Part shown: positions 49,750 through 61,209 of the stretch, piece after piece
How the letters are laid out: every line of letters begins with the position of its first letter
Numbering within the stretch: the first letter of the stretch is position 1
Assembly: GCF_933775445.1 (NCBI RefSeq)
Contig: NC_065874.1
Span: forward strand, 24,188,501 to 24,252,500
Direction of reading: 5' to 3'
Length of the DNA stretch: 64,000 bases
Source of the DNA: Argentina anserina
Taxonomy: Eukaryota > Streptophyta > Magnoliopsida > Rosales > Rosaceae
Program-made: the position numbers and the translations under genes
Notes under the pieces: generated by a model
What the model was told of the DNA's origin: nothing
Database searches by the model: none
What the model saw: the letters and a program-made list of their open reading frames with translations, nothing else

Positions 49750-50971
49750 ATTAAAAGATCCTCAAGAATCAACACGCTAATCAAGAATCAGTTACTAAGC
49801 ATCATAATCCTACGTTCCTAGCTAATGCTTGCAAAAAAGCAATGCAACGTAAACAACATTCCTGCATTTTATCTCTAAACAACTTGATTCACAATCGAGA
49901 TCAACCGAAGCTACTACAAAAATAGATAAATGACATTTCTACTCCACATATCGATCTTTCCCTAAATTCTACGGTTGCTGAGTCACCAGTTGCGAAATGC
50001 AAGAACACAAAAAAAGAGATCCACATCATAATTAAAATCAATGAAAACCCAAAACGCAAAAGGCCTCAGGTATCATACAATACAAAAATCATTAACCAGA
50101 GAGATTAAAACAAGCATTATACTCGTATATAGACAACATCCACAACGACAATACAGTAAATTAGGAAGAAGAGAATACTAGACAAGCAAGATCCTTGAGC
50201 AGAAGCTTCTCTGAGAAAAGAAGGTTGCGAGTTGGTTGTGGTCGATGGGAGCTGCTCACAGGCGAAATCTGGAATTGCATCACCGTAATCTGGAACTGTT
50301 TCCGCTAAAGAGGTTCTCCCTGCGCCGACGAACCCCGCGAATCCTCCCTGCACCAGCGAACCTCGCGACTCTTGCGTTGACGAACCCATCACTTCTACGT
50401 CGACGATCCACCGATCAATAATTCCCCTCTCCATCGATTATGAATCATAGCAGCTATATTTTGACCATAAAGGAAGAGATGAATGAATGAAAAAACAAAG
50501 TGCGAGTACCCAAAAAGATGGGGTTTTACATGTAAGTTCAGTAAACAAAACGGACAAAAGGGCAGTTCATATTAATTTCATTAAACCATCTACTAAAGCG
50601 GCTTTCGAAAGCTACCTCTACTTAACTTTTGAATTTTCAGCTGTTGGGATAATCAATTTTAGCCAAAAGTTATTTTTAGGGTCTTTACAAAACACTATCT
50701 ATTCATCCCAAAAGCTGAAGCCACCCTAAAAGCTAACCCAAAAGCCACCCCAAACGGGCCCATACTATACTATAAATCCAAGTATCCAACACATGTTAAT
50801 TCAAAATTTAATTGAATTGAATGAAGTTTTTAGAATTCAAGAGCACGCAAAAGCCATAAAACCTCAGACAACAATCTTGTAGCCAAAACACTCATAAGAA
50901 GGAATTACGAAATCACCACAATGGTGCCTTGGACATTCAAGGATTGCGAACCAACCATAGCCCATGCTGGT
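49750..50971. other. Host DNA between elements 1 and 2
   Basis: A minus-strand ORF at 50117-50434 (starts MERGIIDRWIVDVEVMG) has no recognised domain. At about 50640-50760 the sequence ends in CCACCCCAAACGGGCCC, which resembles the terminus of a Harbinger-like DNA transposon; no partner end was found. Confidence 0.35.
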
Positions 50972-52390
50972 TGTAGAACGAGAATCTGAAAACAAATAAG
51001 AATGCAGACACGTGTACAAATAAAATGTAATTTATTGAATATCAAGCGCGGGTTTACAATCTTTGGGAACTCCTCTGATTCTATCTCCGTATATGACTTG
51101 GCTCAAGGGTGACGTGCACTTGATCTTGAGAATTTGAGTTTGATTTAGATTTGGATTTGATGAAGAACGAGCGATTTGGCCGCTTGATGGTTCTTCGTGG
51201 ACTTGAGTTTTGATTTGGATTTGATGAAGAACGAGCGATTTGGCCGCTTGATGGTTCTTTGTGGACTTGGGTTTGGATTTGGATTTGATGAAGAACAAGC
51301 GATTTGGCCGCTTGATGATTCTTCGTGGACTTGAGTTTGGATTTGGATTTGATGAAGAACGAGCGATTTGGTGGCTTGACGATTCTTCGTGGATTTGATC
51401 TTCGTAGACTTGTGAGACTTCGAGATTTGTTGAGAGTGATTCTGCTCAAGTGATTTTCTCTCTTCTTCTTCTCAAGTCTTAAAATCCCTCCCTCTCTTCA
51501 TGTAATTTATTGAATATCAAGCGCGGGTTTACAATCTTTGGGAACTCCTCTGATTCTATCTCCGTATATGACTTGGCTCAAGGGTGACGTGCACTTGATC
51601 TTGAGAATTTGAGTTTGATTTAGATTTGGATTTGATGAAGAACGAGCGATTTGGCCGCTTGATGGTTCTTCGTGGACTTGAGTTTTGATTTGGATTTGAT
51701 GAAGAACGAGCGATTTGGCCGCTTGATGGTTCTTTGTGGACTTGGGTTTGGATTTGGATTTGATGAAGAACAAGCGATTTGGCCGCTTGATGATTCTTCG
51801 TGGACTTGAGTTTGGATTTGGATTTGATGAAGAACGAGCGATTTGGTGGCTTGACGATTCTTCGTGGATTTGATCTTCGTAGACTTGTGAGACTTCGAGA
51901 TTTGTTGAGAGTGATTCTGCTCAAGTGATTTTCTCTCTTCTTCTTCTCAAGTCTTAAAATCCCTCCCTCTCTTCATGTTGAAAGGGGTATTTATAGTGTC
52001 AAGGTTTCTATTTTGTAAAATATTTTAATGACACTAAAATAATAAATTTCTTTAATTGTATAATTAAATCAATATGTATTTTCTGATTAATTCAAAATTA
52101 GTCATTCTCATAACTAAATTAAACAGAAAATAATTGATTTAATTATAGCCGTTAAAGAATTTATTAATTTAATCAAATGTCCGATTATCATTTCGAATCG
52201 TCAATGACATTCAATTTTCGAAATCACGTAGCTTTGATTACGATTATCCGTTTATGTGCTGACACGAGTTTTATTCGGATCCGCACCAACTTTGTTAACT
52301 TTTGGGCAACGTGTGCAATTTTGTCGGGCACTTGATCAATTTAATCATTTAACGAAGATAATTTACTTCATTAAATTTCATGTGTCTACA
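50972..52390 (-). repeat. 3' LTR of element 2 (1419 bp, internally duplicated)
   Basis: It contains a 475-bp direct tandem duplication, 51026-51500 and 51501-51975, identical by eye. Each copy holds four 64-bp units. Without the duplication the LTR would be about 944 bp, close to the 938 bp of element 1. Confidence 0.9.
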
Positions 52391-52639
52391 AATGCCCCCA
52401 CTTCAAGTCGTGTTACAGACATGTCGTCGTCGCGTGCCGAGAGCGCAACTTGAAGTATGCACTTTGATTTGGAGAATTTATGGAGCTAGTTTATGAGAAT
52501 CCACAAATTTTGTTGGATGTAGAACCCCGCATGAATTAGCTGAGGAAGAATTTCTCTCTGCATCATCACAAACAGTTTTCCCCGACAAAAGATATTTCTC
52601 ATGAGATGATTGATTTAATCAACATATATTTCAACTTTG

Positions 52640-52993
52640 TGTTTGGTGGCTTGCTCACTTTCCAACTCGAGACCCTGAGCAATACAATGGTGCTTATTTT
52701 TTTAAATCTATGTCCATGTGCATTAAGGCAGTTCCAGCACACAGATTAACCAGGAGATTCTCAGGCATTAACTTATAGGCTCCAAGGTACTCTCTTGCGG
52801 CATATTTTTCCTTGTATAATGATGGCCAGCTATGATACTGGGTGGTGCAGTCTTTTAATTTGTTGCGCATATGCCGCATGTGGGGCACAAATTTATAATG
52901 CTTATCACGATACCGGTCCTTTGGAGTTGTGTATGCTATCTGAGCTCCAAGGTTCCAAGTTCCTCCTTTTATACGTAAACATAAACCAAGCAT
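52640..52993 (-). pseudogene. Captured fragment of a TFIIIC subunit gene (GTF3C3-like)
   Basis: One frame reads YAAREYLGAYKLMPENLLVN followed by LCAGTAL, a TPR-region sequence typical of plant GTF3C3/TFC4-type TFIIIC subunits. The adjoining frame encodes APPSIIAGHHYT and, downstream, NKHHCIAQGL, both expected neighbours in that family, so at least two frameshifts separate homologous blocks. It lies in sense orientation with the host element. Confidence 0.72.
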
Positions 52994-53084
52994 TCACACT
53001 GCCTCCCCTCTTATACGTCAACAAGGCGCAATCCACATTGCTCAAACTCTTACAGCAATCAAGGTATCTACGACCACCCTCCAC

Positions 53085-53470
53085 TTCTGCATGCTGAAGT
53101 GCATAAGCAGTTTTTTTTTGACATAGATTTTCTTGGGACTGTCGAAGTGATCCCATTGATCCAGACCATGGTCATCCTTATTCACTGTCAACCATTTTGA
53201 AGAAAATGAGCCAAAAGCATCTTTGCCAGACGAACAGGTATAATCACCATCATCCATTGAGTCAGTTGCAAACTCATCTCCTCTACTTGTTCTGCTCTCA
53301 TTCTCAAAAGATTGAACATTCAGAATGCAATTTTCAAGGCCCTCGTACGTCATTATTCTCTCATGCTCATCGAAGTCAACGCTAATCTCCCTTGCTTCAT
53401 CCTTATTAATCCTTCTGATCCTTTCGTGTTGATTATTCCAGAAAATGATTACCAGAATCCTCTTGACCAA
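53085..53470 (-). pseudogene. Captured RopGEF N-terminal fragment
   Basis: The frame reads [20 protein letters not shown], then [20 protein letters not shown] and [17 protein letters not shown], then DDHGLDQWD. This is the N-terminal variable region of plant Rop guanine-nucleotide exchange factors, closest in memory to RopGEF14. The conserved PRONE catalytic domain is absent, and a frame change occurs at an A9 run near 53110. It lies in sense orientation with element 2, directly upstream of the TFIIIC fragment. Confidence 0.75.
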
Positions 53471-53816
53471 TGAGAACTAAGACACCCTTCAAGTCATCTA
53501 AGTGCTGGGACTTAGTGTTAAGATGCAGAGCAGTCAGTTGTTGTTTGGAGGTGCCATTGCTTAGAAGACTTAAAAGAACGACAGAGGTAAGAAACTATAG
53601 GATTTCAGAGACTGAAAATGGCTGAGAAAGAATGGAATGCTTGAATGAAGTGCGGCTGTGCTAATTGAATGATTGAACCATTCAATGATTCAGTGCAGTC
53701 GTGCTTAGCTGCAATCAGTCACCTTTTTTTTTGGGTCTGATTTTTTACTTTTGTTTTTTGACTTTTTGACGTTTTTTTTACTTTTGACCTTTTTTTTGTT
53801 TTTTTGTAGGATTTTG

Positions 53817-56486
53817 TGTAACGACCCTAAAATTTTAAGCTTAAAAACTCAAAATTCCAAAGTCGTTAAACACTAAACAATTTCAATGAAATCGAAATCA
53901 TTTAAAATGCACAGCAGATCATTACTGAGTTCTCAATACAACTCAGAAAACCAATTATTACAACCCAAATTAATAATTCAACATTACATAAGATGGAAAT
54001 GTAATAATCCTCACAATCCATCACAAAACTCACAATAAATCCACACCAATTCTCACACTCAAATCCACGCTAGAACCTCACCACAAACAGGATACGAACG
54101 ACTTCGAGTCTCCGGAGTCGTCACTCGATCTCCACTAATCAACACCTGCGGAATTATCCCCTACACCATCGAATTGGTGCACCGGGATTGTAAACACAAA
54201 CCCGGTAAGCTTATAGCTCGTATGAGTAAAATGACAATGTAACTCGCATAACAAAATATACGAAATTCCACAAATCAACAAATATAAATGCACTCATAAG
54301 TTAATGGACGGCTCATCTGGTTGTCCCAAAAACATATGAAAAGAAGGTGCTCATGAGAAATCGGGAACCCTTCTGGTTACCCAAATACATTTATAATACG
54401 GGTACTAATGAACGCTGTTACACATCTGTTACCCCTCACGTAGTACACCGCCGATATTGGGCAACCACCCGCTACCCAACATCAAAACAATATGAGTACT
54501 CATGAGCAGATAACCACCCGTTACCTCACATGCAGTACTCCGGCAGACAGACTAGAGCTCTAACTGTATCGTAACTTTCGCCTGGCCAAAAGCTAGGTTC
54601 CGACTTGCCAAACACGTACAATAATCTCACATCATATTGTACAAACATCAAGTCCGAAGATAAATCAATATTTTAACAATCTCCATGTTAAAATCACGTA
54701 CAATAATCTCACATTATATTGCACAAATCAAAATCACATGCTCGATAAAATCTTGTCATCGAAATGACATCTTCACGATAAAATCATAACAGTACATTAT
54801 ATAGCAAACTATATATATATGTACTTATTTACCATTTATACAATATATATATATATAATCCACTATATCGTATACGTGTCATAATTCATGAACACGTCCG
54901 AAGACAAAACGTTTAACAAACACTTTAAAATCACGTACAATAATCACACCTCATATTGTACAAATTAATTCACATGCTCGTCATATAATTCTCATCATCG
55001 AAATGACCAATTCCAATGAATTCATAACAGTATATAATATAGCAAACTATATATATAAGTACTTATTTACCATTATACGAATATATATATTCCACTATAT
55101 CATATATTATTCACTGTTTACTATTCACGCATTTACTATTCATGTATTAATGTATAAATACACATCTAATACATATCTCTGTGCAAGTACATACTGTTTA
55201 CGTATTTATGTACGTATAAATTATTCAAATGTACGTACTGTCTCAGTAAATAATAATTACCGAATTACCCTTCCAAAATTACTTTTTACTTTTACTAAAA
55301 GTAATTTACATTTACATTTACCGTACGTAAATAAAATTTACATTTATATTTACCGTACGTAAATAAAATTTACAATTACCGTACGTAAAAATAAATTACA
55401 AAATTACCCTTTTCGGAAACATTGTTCACGCCGCCGCACGTGGCGGCGCGTGGGGTGCACGCGCCACCTCCGGCAGGCCGCGCGTGGCGCGTGGCAACCC
55501 GTGGGACCCACGCGCCGAGCCCAAAACCGGCGCGTAGCACGCCACCGCCGCCCCATTTCTCTCCTTTTCTTCCTCCCCACGACCTCACGCCGCCTCTATG
55601 CCACTCCACACACTAACACGCGCCGCCTAAGGCGGCGTTGCTCCATTCTCCTCTACACCTCCGATTCTCCTCCGAAATCCTTCCAAATCGATTCACATCT
55701 CTCCCAATCACTCCCAAAACATCACACAATCACACACAACAGTCAATTTCATCAAACCTTACCTAAATCGCACGGTTGAGGCTTCGATTCGTTGTCGGGC
55801 AGTGGCGAGCGGGTGCGAGGCTCAGCGAGCTCGAGGGTTGCAGCGAGGGGTCACGTGGTGCTCCAGGGTCCGGTGGTGAGGGACACGGTGGCTTGGAGGC
55901 GGAGATCGCGGTGCGATGCAGAGGGAGGCTCGGGGAGAGAGAAGGAGGTCTCGGAGGCGAGGCGCGGTGCGGCGAACTCGGGGTCGCTTGCGGGGGAACT
56001 CGCGAGGCCGTAGAGAGCGGCGGTGCAAGCCACGAAGGACAGAGGACGGAGATCGGGGAGGGAGAGTGACTCGGGAGAGAGAGGGAAGGAGGGAGGCGCG
56101 GGGGTTAGGGAGAGAGAATAGGGTTTCTGAAAAATGGAAACCCTATTCTGATTAATTTCCTTTTATACCCATTTCCAAATCGGAAACTAACTTCTATCGT
56201 TAAAAATTTCCACGTCCGACGTCCGATTAGAACGCAGCACATATTCACGAACGCGTATCGACGAGTTCTACAACTTTCGTTAAGAAAGTTATCGCGACCG
56301 AGCGACGGAATAAAAGTCGATATATACGTTGTGGTAACGTTACGTTTTTTTAAATTAAACGTTCCGAGAACGTTTCCGTTTCTGTTTCGTAATTTCGCAA
56401 GAAATATAATTCATTGTAATTGAATTTCACAACTTTATAGAATTCAAATCAAACCCAATATTATTTTGAAAAATAGAGTTATTACA
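53817..56486 (-). repeat. Left (3') LTR of element 3 (2670 bp)
   Basis: Starts TGTAACGACCCTAAAATT and ends GAGTTATTACA. It contains AT-rich (TA)n stretches (54810-55100) and a strongly GC-rich block (55420-56110). Relative to the right LTR it lacks about 250 bp at about 55110. Confidence 0.92.
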
Positions 56487-56520
56487 ATCTACCCCCCTTA
56501 AAGGAATTTCGTCCCGAAAT
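56487..56520 (-). other. Polypurine tract region of element 3
   Basis: Plus-strand CTACCCCCCTTAAAGGAATT directly after the LTR. On the sense strand this is the purine run that primes plus-strand synthesis. Confidence 0.8.
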
Positions 56521-56577
56521 TCAAACTCACTCAACAAACAACTGTGGATATCTGGTCATCATGTCTGACTCTAGCTC

Positions 56578-57198
56578 CTAAGATGCATCACCCTCATCAT
56601 GGTGACTCCACAATACCTTGACTAGCTCAACTTCTCTCCTCCGAAGCTTCTTTGTGGATCTATCCAGAATACGAACCGGCTCAACCACAAATGTGGCATT
56701 TTCCTTCACTTCAATGGTGCTATGATCGATCACATGTGACTCATCTGGTACATACTTCCTCAACATGGAAATGTGGAAGACATTGTGAACTCCCGACATG
56801 CTAGTAGGCAAGGCTAGTCGATAAGCTAGTTCGCCCACCTTCTCAAGTATCTCAAAGGGCCCAACGTACCTCGGAGCCAACTTTCCCTTCTTGCCAAATC
56901 TCACTACACCCCTCATAGGTGAAACTTTCAAGAACACATGATCGCCGATCTCAAATTCCACATGTCTCATCTTCAAGTCCGCATAGCTCTTCTGTCTGCT
57001 CTGAGCGGTCCGGATTCTATCCGGAATGATCGAGTTCTTCTCTGTGGTTTCCTGAACCACCTCTGGACCCATCAGTGCCTCGTCACCAACTTCGGCCCAA
57101 CAGATCGGTGAACGACATGGTCTACCATAAAGAGCCTCATAAGGTGCCATGCCAATACTAGAATGGTAGCTGTTGTTGTAGGCAAACTCATCAATCAA
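56578..57198 (-). pseudogene. Integrase C-terminal part and chromodomain, element 3
   Basis: Contains NSSY-like YNNSYHSSIGMAPYEALYGR, the GPFEILEKVGELAYRLALP module and HNVFHISMLRKYVPD, then a chromodomain-like end, RILDRSTKKLRRREVELVKV followed by LWSHH. A TAG stands where the aromatic Trp of the chromodomain is expected (56578-56580). Chromodomains of this kind direct integration toward particular chromatin. Confidence 0.9.
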
Positions 57199-57350
57199 AA
57201 ATGATCTTCCCAGCTACCCTTGAAATCCAATATACATGCTCTCAACATGTCTTCCATCACCTGATTCACCCTTTCCGTCTGTCCATCCGTCTGAGGGTGA
57301 AAAGCTGTACTCATATCCAAGGTAGTACCCATCGCCTTCTGCAAACCACC

Positions 57351-58403
57351 CTAGAATTTCGAAGTGAAACGTGCATCTCGATCCGAAAAAATAGAAACTG
57401 GGGTACCATGAAGTCTCACCACCTCATCCACATATAGTTTCTCGAGCACGTCCACTAAGTACTTCATCGACATAGGAAGAAAATGAGCCGACTTCGTCAA
57501 CCGATCGACAATCACCCATATAGCATCGTGACCCTTCTTCGATCTAGGCAATCCAGTCACAAAATCCATAGATATCTGCTCCCACTTCCAAAGAGGAATA
57601 GTCAACGGTTTCAACATGCCAGCTGGTCGTTGGTGTTCTGCTTTTACTTGCTGACATGTAAGGCACTTCGATACAAACTCCGCTACATCTTTCTTCATAC
57701 CGTTCCACCGGAATTGCCTGCATATGTCCTTGTACATCTTGGTGTTCCCTGGGTGAACGGTATAACGTGATCGATGTGCCGTACGAAGGACCTCCTCCCG
57801 AAGATCATCAAAATCTGGGACATACAATCTTGTCCCAAACCTCAACCCTCCATCGGGTCCAACTCTCCACTCAGAAGGGCACTCATCAAGCGTATCAACT
57901 ACAAGATCTGCCAACTTAGCTTGTGAGACTCTATCCCGCACCTGACCCTGTATGATCCTCGTGATCAATGTGGGCTGCACCGTGACACTACCAAGAAAGA
58001 CCCTTGGTTCTCCTCCCAATGGTACCAAATCAAACTCCGATGCAGTTTCGAGCATGAACCATTCCTGGACCATAAGTAAAGCCACCACACCTCTCGGTTT
58101 CCTACTCAATGCATCGGCCACCACATTTGCCTTCCCCGGGTGGTACTCTAATGTGAAGTCATAGTCCTTGAGGAGTTCCATCCATCTCCTCTGCCTCATA
58201 TTCAGCTCCTTCTGTGAGAACAAGTACTTCAAACTCTTATGATCTGAAAAGAGTTGAAACTTCTCACCATACAAGTAATGTCTCCAAATCTTCAGGGCAA
58301 ACACAACCGCTACAAGCTCTAGGTCGTGTGTCGGATAATTCTTCTCATGAATCTTCAACTCGAGCCATAAGCAACAATTCCTCCATACTGCATCAACACA
58401 CAA
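57351..58403 (-). pseudogene. RNase H and integrase core of element 3
   Basis: RNase H motifs: [30 protein letters not shown] and [11 protein letters not shown]. The integrase zinc finger reads [15 protein letters not shown] with CLTCQQVK, followed by the core [20 protein letters not shown] and [14 protein letters not shown] replaces Trp right after SKF at 57351. Confidence 0.92.
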
Positions 58404-60931
58404 CCCAAACCTTGGAGCGAAGCATCACTGTAAATGACATAGCCACCACCACTTGAAGGAATCGTCAACACTAGGGCTGTGGTCAGACTGGTCTTTAGTT
58501 TGCTGAATGCTTCCTCACATGCATCCGTCCACACGAACGGAGTATCTTTCTTGGTCAACTTGGTCAATGAAGATGCAATACTAGAAAACCCCTCGATAAA
58601 CCTCATGTAGTAACCTGCCAAACCGAGGAAACTACGAATCTCTGTAGGGTTCTTTGGACGACTCCAATTCTTTACTGCCTCTACCTTTGACGGGTCCACT
58701 AGTACTCCATCTTTTGAGACAACATGACCAAGGGATTTGACCTCTTCCTTCCAGAACTCACACTTTTCTAGCTTGGCATACAGTCTTGCCTCCTTCAAGG
58801 TCTGCAACACTGTTCTGAGATGCACCACATGTTCTTCTTGTGTCTTGGAGTATATCAGAATGTCATCCACAAACACCACGACAAACTCATCCAAGTACGG
58901 GCTAAATACTTGGTTCATCAAACTCATGAAGACAGCTGGTGCATTTGTTAGACCAAATGGCATGACAACAAACTCATATTGTCCATACCGGGTCCTAAAG
59001 GCTGTCTTCGATATATCTTCTTCCTTCACCCTGAGCTGATGATAACCGGATCTCAAATCAATCTTAGAGAACACCGTAGCACCTTTAAGCTGATCGAACA
59101 AGTCATCAATCCTAGGTAAGGGGTACCTATTCTTGATGGTCACCTTGTTCAGTTCTCTGTAGTCCACACATAACAGTAGAGAACCATCTTTCTTCTTCAC
59201 GAACAAAACCGGTGCTCCCCAAGGCGAAACACTAGGTCTAATGAACCCTTGGTCTAATAGCTCATCGATCTGCACCTTTAACTCCTTAAGTTCATTCTGC
59301 CCCATTCTATAGGGTGCCTTTGACATAGGTGTCGTACCAGGTACTACATCAATGCAGAAATCTACCACTCTTCGAGGAGGTAGCCCCGGTATCTCTTGGA
59401 ACACCTCACTAAACTCAGATACTACCACAATGTCTGCAATAGTCACTTTCTTATCCACTGACTCCACATGTGCCAAAACTCCTGACCTCATGGCGTTATC
59501 TGACTTGAGGCAACGATAATGAAACAATGGCTCCCCAGGTATATGAAATGACACCACCATGTCAAAACAATCAATCATCGCATGCTGCGGTCTTAACCAA
59601 TCGATCCCCAAGATCACATCATAGGTGTGGTCCGGAATCACAATCAACGAAGCAGAGAATTCTCTACTCCCAATCACAATCGGACAAGCCTTGCAGATCG
59701 TCTCTAACTCAAGGAACACCCCAAGGGGTGAAGTGACACATAAAGCGTTCCCAAGAGGTGTAGGAATCAATCCTAGCATCTCGATTACTGAACTAGGAAT
59801 AAATGAATGCGATGCTCTCGTATCAAACAGTACTCTAGCAATGTAGTCAAAAAGTGATAATGTACCTTCCACCCCTGTGTCTCGCTGACCCACTGCGAAC
59901 ACTCTAGCTTGGCCCGCTGGTAGCTGTCTCTGCGGCCGTTCCTGCCTACCCTGAAGAGGTCGGGTATAATCTCGAGCTATGTGTCCCACTTGCCCGCACC
60001 GGTGGCAGCCTGCTCGCTTCGGTTTCGGACATGCTGAGGCGTAATGTCCCATCTCGTTGCAGCCATAACACCTCACCGCTGCCAATGATCTGACTGGTGC
60101 AGCCCTGATAGCTAGGGGTGTCGCCCTTGCCGGGACCTGATAGTGGGGTCTTGGCCTCTTCCATGACCTACATGTCGGCCCTGAGTGCTTGTTGCCTGAA
60201 TAGATTGCCTTACCTTTTCCCTTTGCATCCCTACTCCCCACATCTCCTGCTCGAGTATTATTTGCTTGTTCCAAGCTCATGGCACTCTCAAATATCAACT
60301 CCTTTGTAGTCAGACAAAGCACTGATATCATGGTCCTGTACTCCTGTTTAAGCCCTCGTAGATACTTCTGAGCTAGAGAGGTCGCACCCATAGGTCTGAC
60401 ATACCGGTACAGTTGTGTAAAACGTGCATCATACTCTCTAACGGTCATGTCTCCCTGTACCAGAGCCAGAAACTCAAGCTCTAGGTTCTCCTGTACTGAG
60501 GCTGGAAAGTACTTCTCTCGGAAAATGGTAGTGAAACCTCCCCATGTGAATGTAGACACATCCACTGTCTGTCTCATGCTCTTCCACCAGTCTAGAGCAT
60601 CACCTTTTAGAAAGAATGTAGCTATCTTTCTCTTCTCAATCTCTGTGCACTCTATCATCTCAAAATAAGTCTCCGTACCCTCGATCCAATGGTCAGCTAC
60701 CATATGATCTAGTCCTCCATGAAAGGTCGGCGCTGACAGTGCACTGATATCCTTGATCAGCTTCAACACTCGACCATCATCTCTAACCGCAGCAGCAGGC
60801 TCAACCTGTTCTTCCTGTGGAGCGGCCTCCTCATAAAGGTTCTCCACATTGCGGACTCGGCCTGTGGTCCTACCTCGACCTCGGCCTCTCGCCCGTCCTC
60901 GGCCCTGTCCTCGACCCTTATCCGAGTTCAT
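58355..60931 (-). pseudogene. Gag-protease-RT frame of element 3
   Basis: The ATG at 60931 is preferred ([12 protein letters not shown]); the longer frame begins at GTG. The Arg/Gly-rich start is followed by gag ([20 protein letters not shown]) and two zinc knuckles, [14 protein letters not shown] and [14 protein letters not shown], the second having lost its last Cys. The protease site is [11 protein letters not shown], with Arg in place of the Gly after DT. RT motifs: [32 protein letters not shown] and FVDDILIYS (near 58860). The frame ends early because about 4 nt are missing before [11 protein letters not shown], so RNase H continues in another frame. Confidence 0.93.
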
Positions 60932-61195
60932 CACCTTCAAACAATGAAACACTTGGTCAATACTTGTGAAGTCTCGATTTCAACCGAAACAGATTCAACA
61001 TGAAATTTCAGAATAAGGTGAATCATCGAAGTATCATCACGATACTCCCTAGAGGACCAAACCATAAGGTATGGCTCCTAACACACTCTCACATACCCGA
61101 CGACATATCAATACCGAGGAGCATGTGATGGGTGCCCGCCTCCAGTCGGATCATCGCTCCCGGATGATATTGATAATCGCCAAATACGCACTTAG

Positions 61196-61207
61196 GCTCT
61201 GATACCA
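61196..61207 (-). other. Primer binding site of element 3 (tRNA-iMet)
   Basis: Sense strand TGGTATCAGAGC, the usual plant initiator-Met tRNA complement, two bases from the 5' LTR. Confidence 0.93.
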
Positions 61208-61209
61208 AC

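Larger units (their letters stand above)
50972..53816 (-). mobile_element. Element 2: 3' part of a relative of element 1, carrying two captured gene fragments
   Basis: It begins with an LTR of the same family (TGTAGAACGAGAATCTG...GTGTCTACA, 50972-52390). The same polypurine tract and about 130 bp of matching internal sequence follow, then cargo unlike that of element 1, then an A-rich tract (sense strand). At 53817 it is cut by the LTR of element 3. The break falls after GGATTTTG, a motif that continues uninterrupted in element 1 at 40391-40398, so element 3 is nested in it and the rest should lie beyond the window. Confidence 0.85.

Noticed and set aside
36775..50760. A single Harbinger-like transposon interrupted by element 1
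   Set aside because: The left stretch with GTTTGGTAA motifs and the right end CCAAACGGGCCC do not form convincing inverted repeats, and no TTA/TAA target duplication was seen.
51032..51924. Lys/Ser-rich repetitive ORFs on the minus strand
   Set aside because: They are translations of the 64-bp LTR minisatellite and duplicate exactly with the 475-bp repeat; no sign of a real protein.
55422..56155. Overlapping ORFs on both strands in the GC-rich part of the element-3 LTR
   Set aside because: High GC removes stop codons in all frames, the same pattern recurs in the other LTR, and no domain is recognisable.
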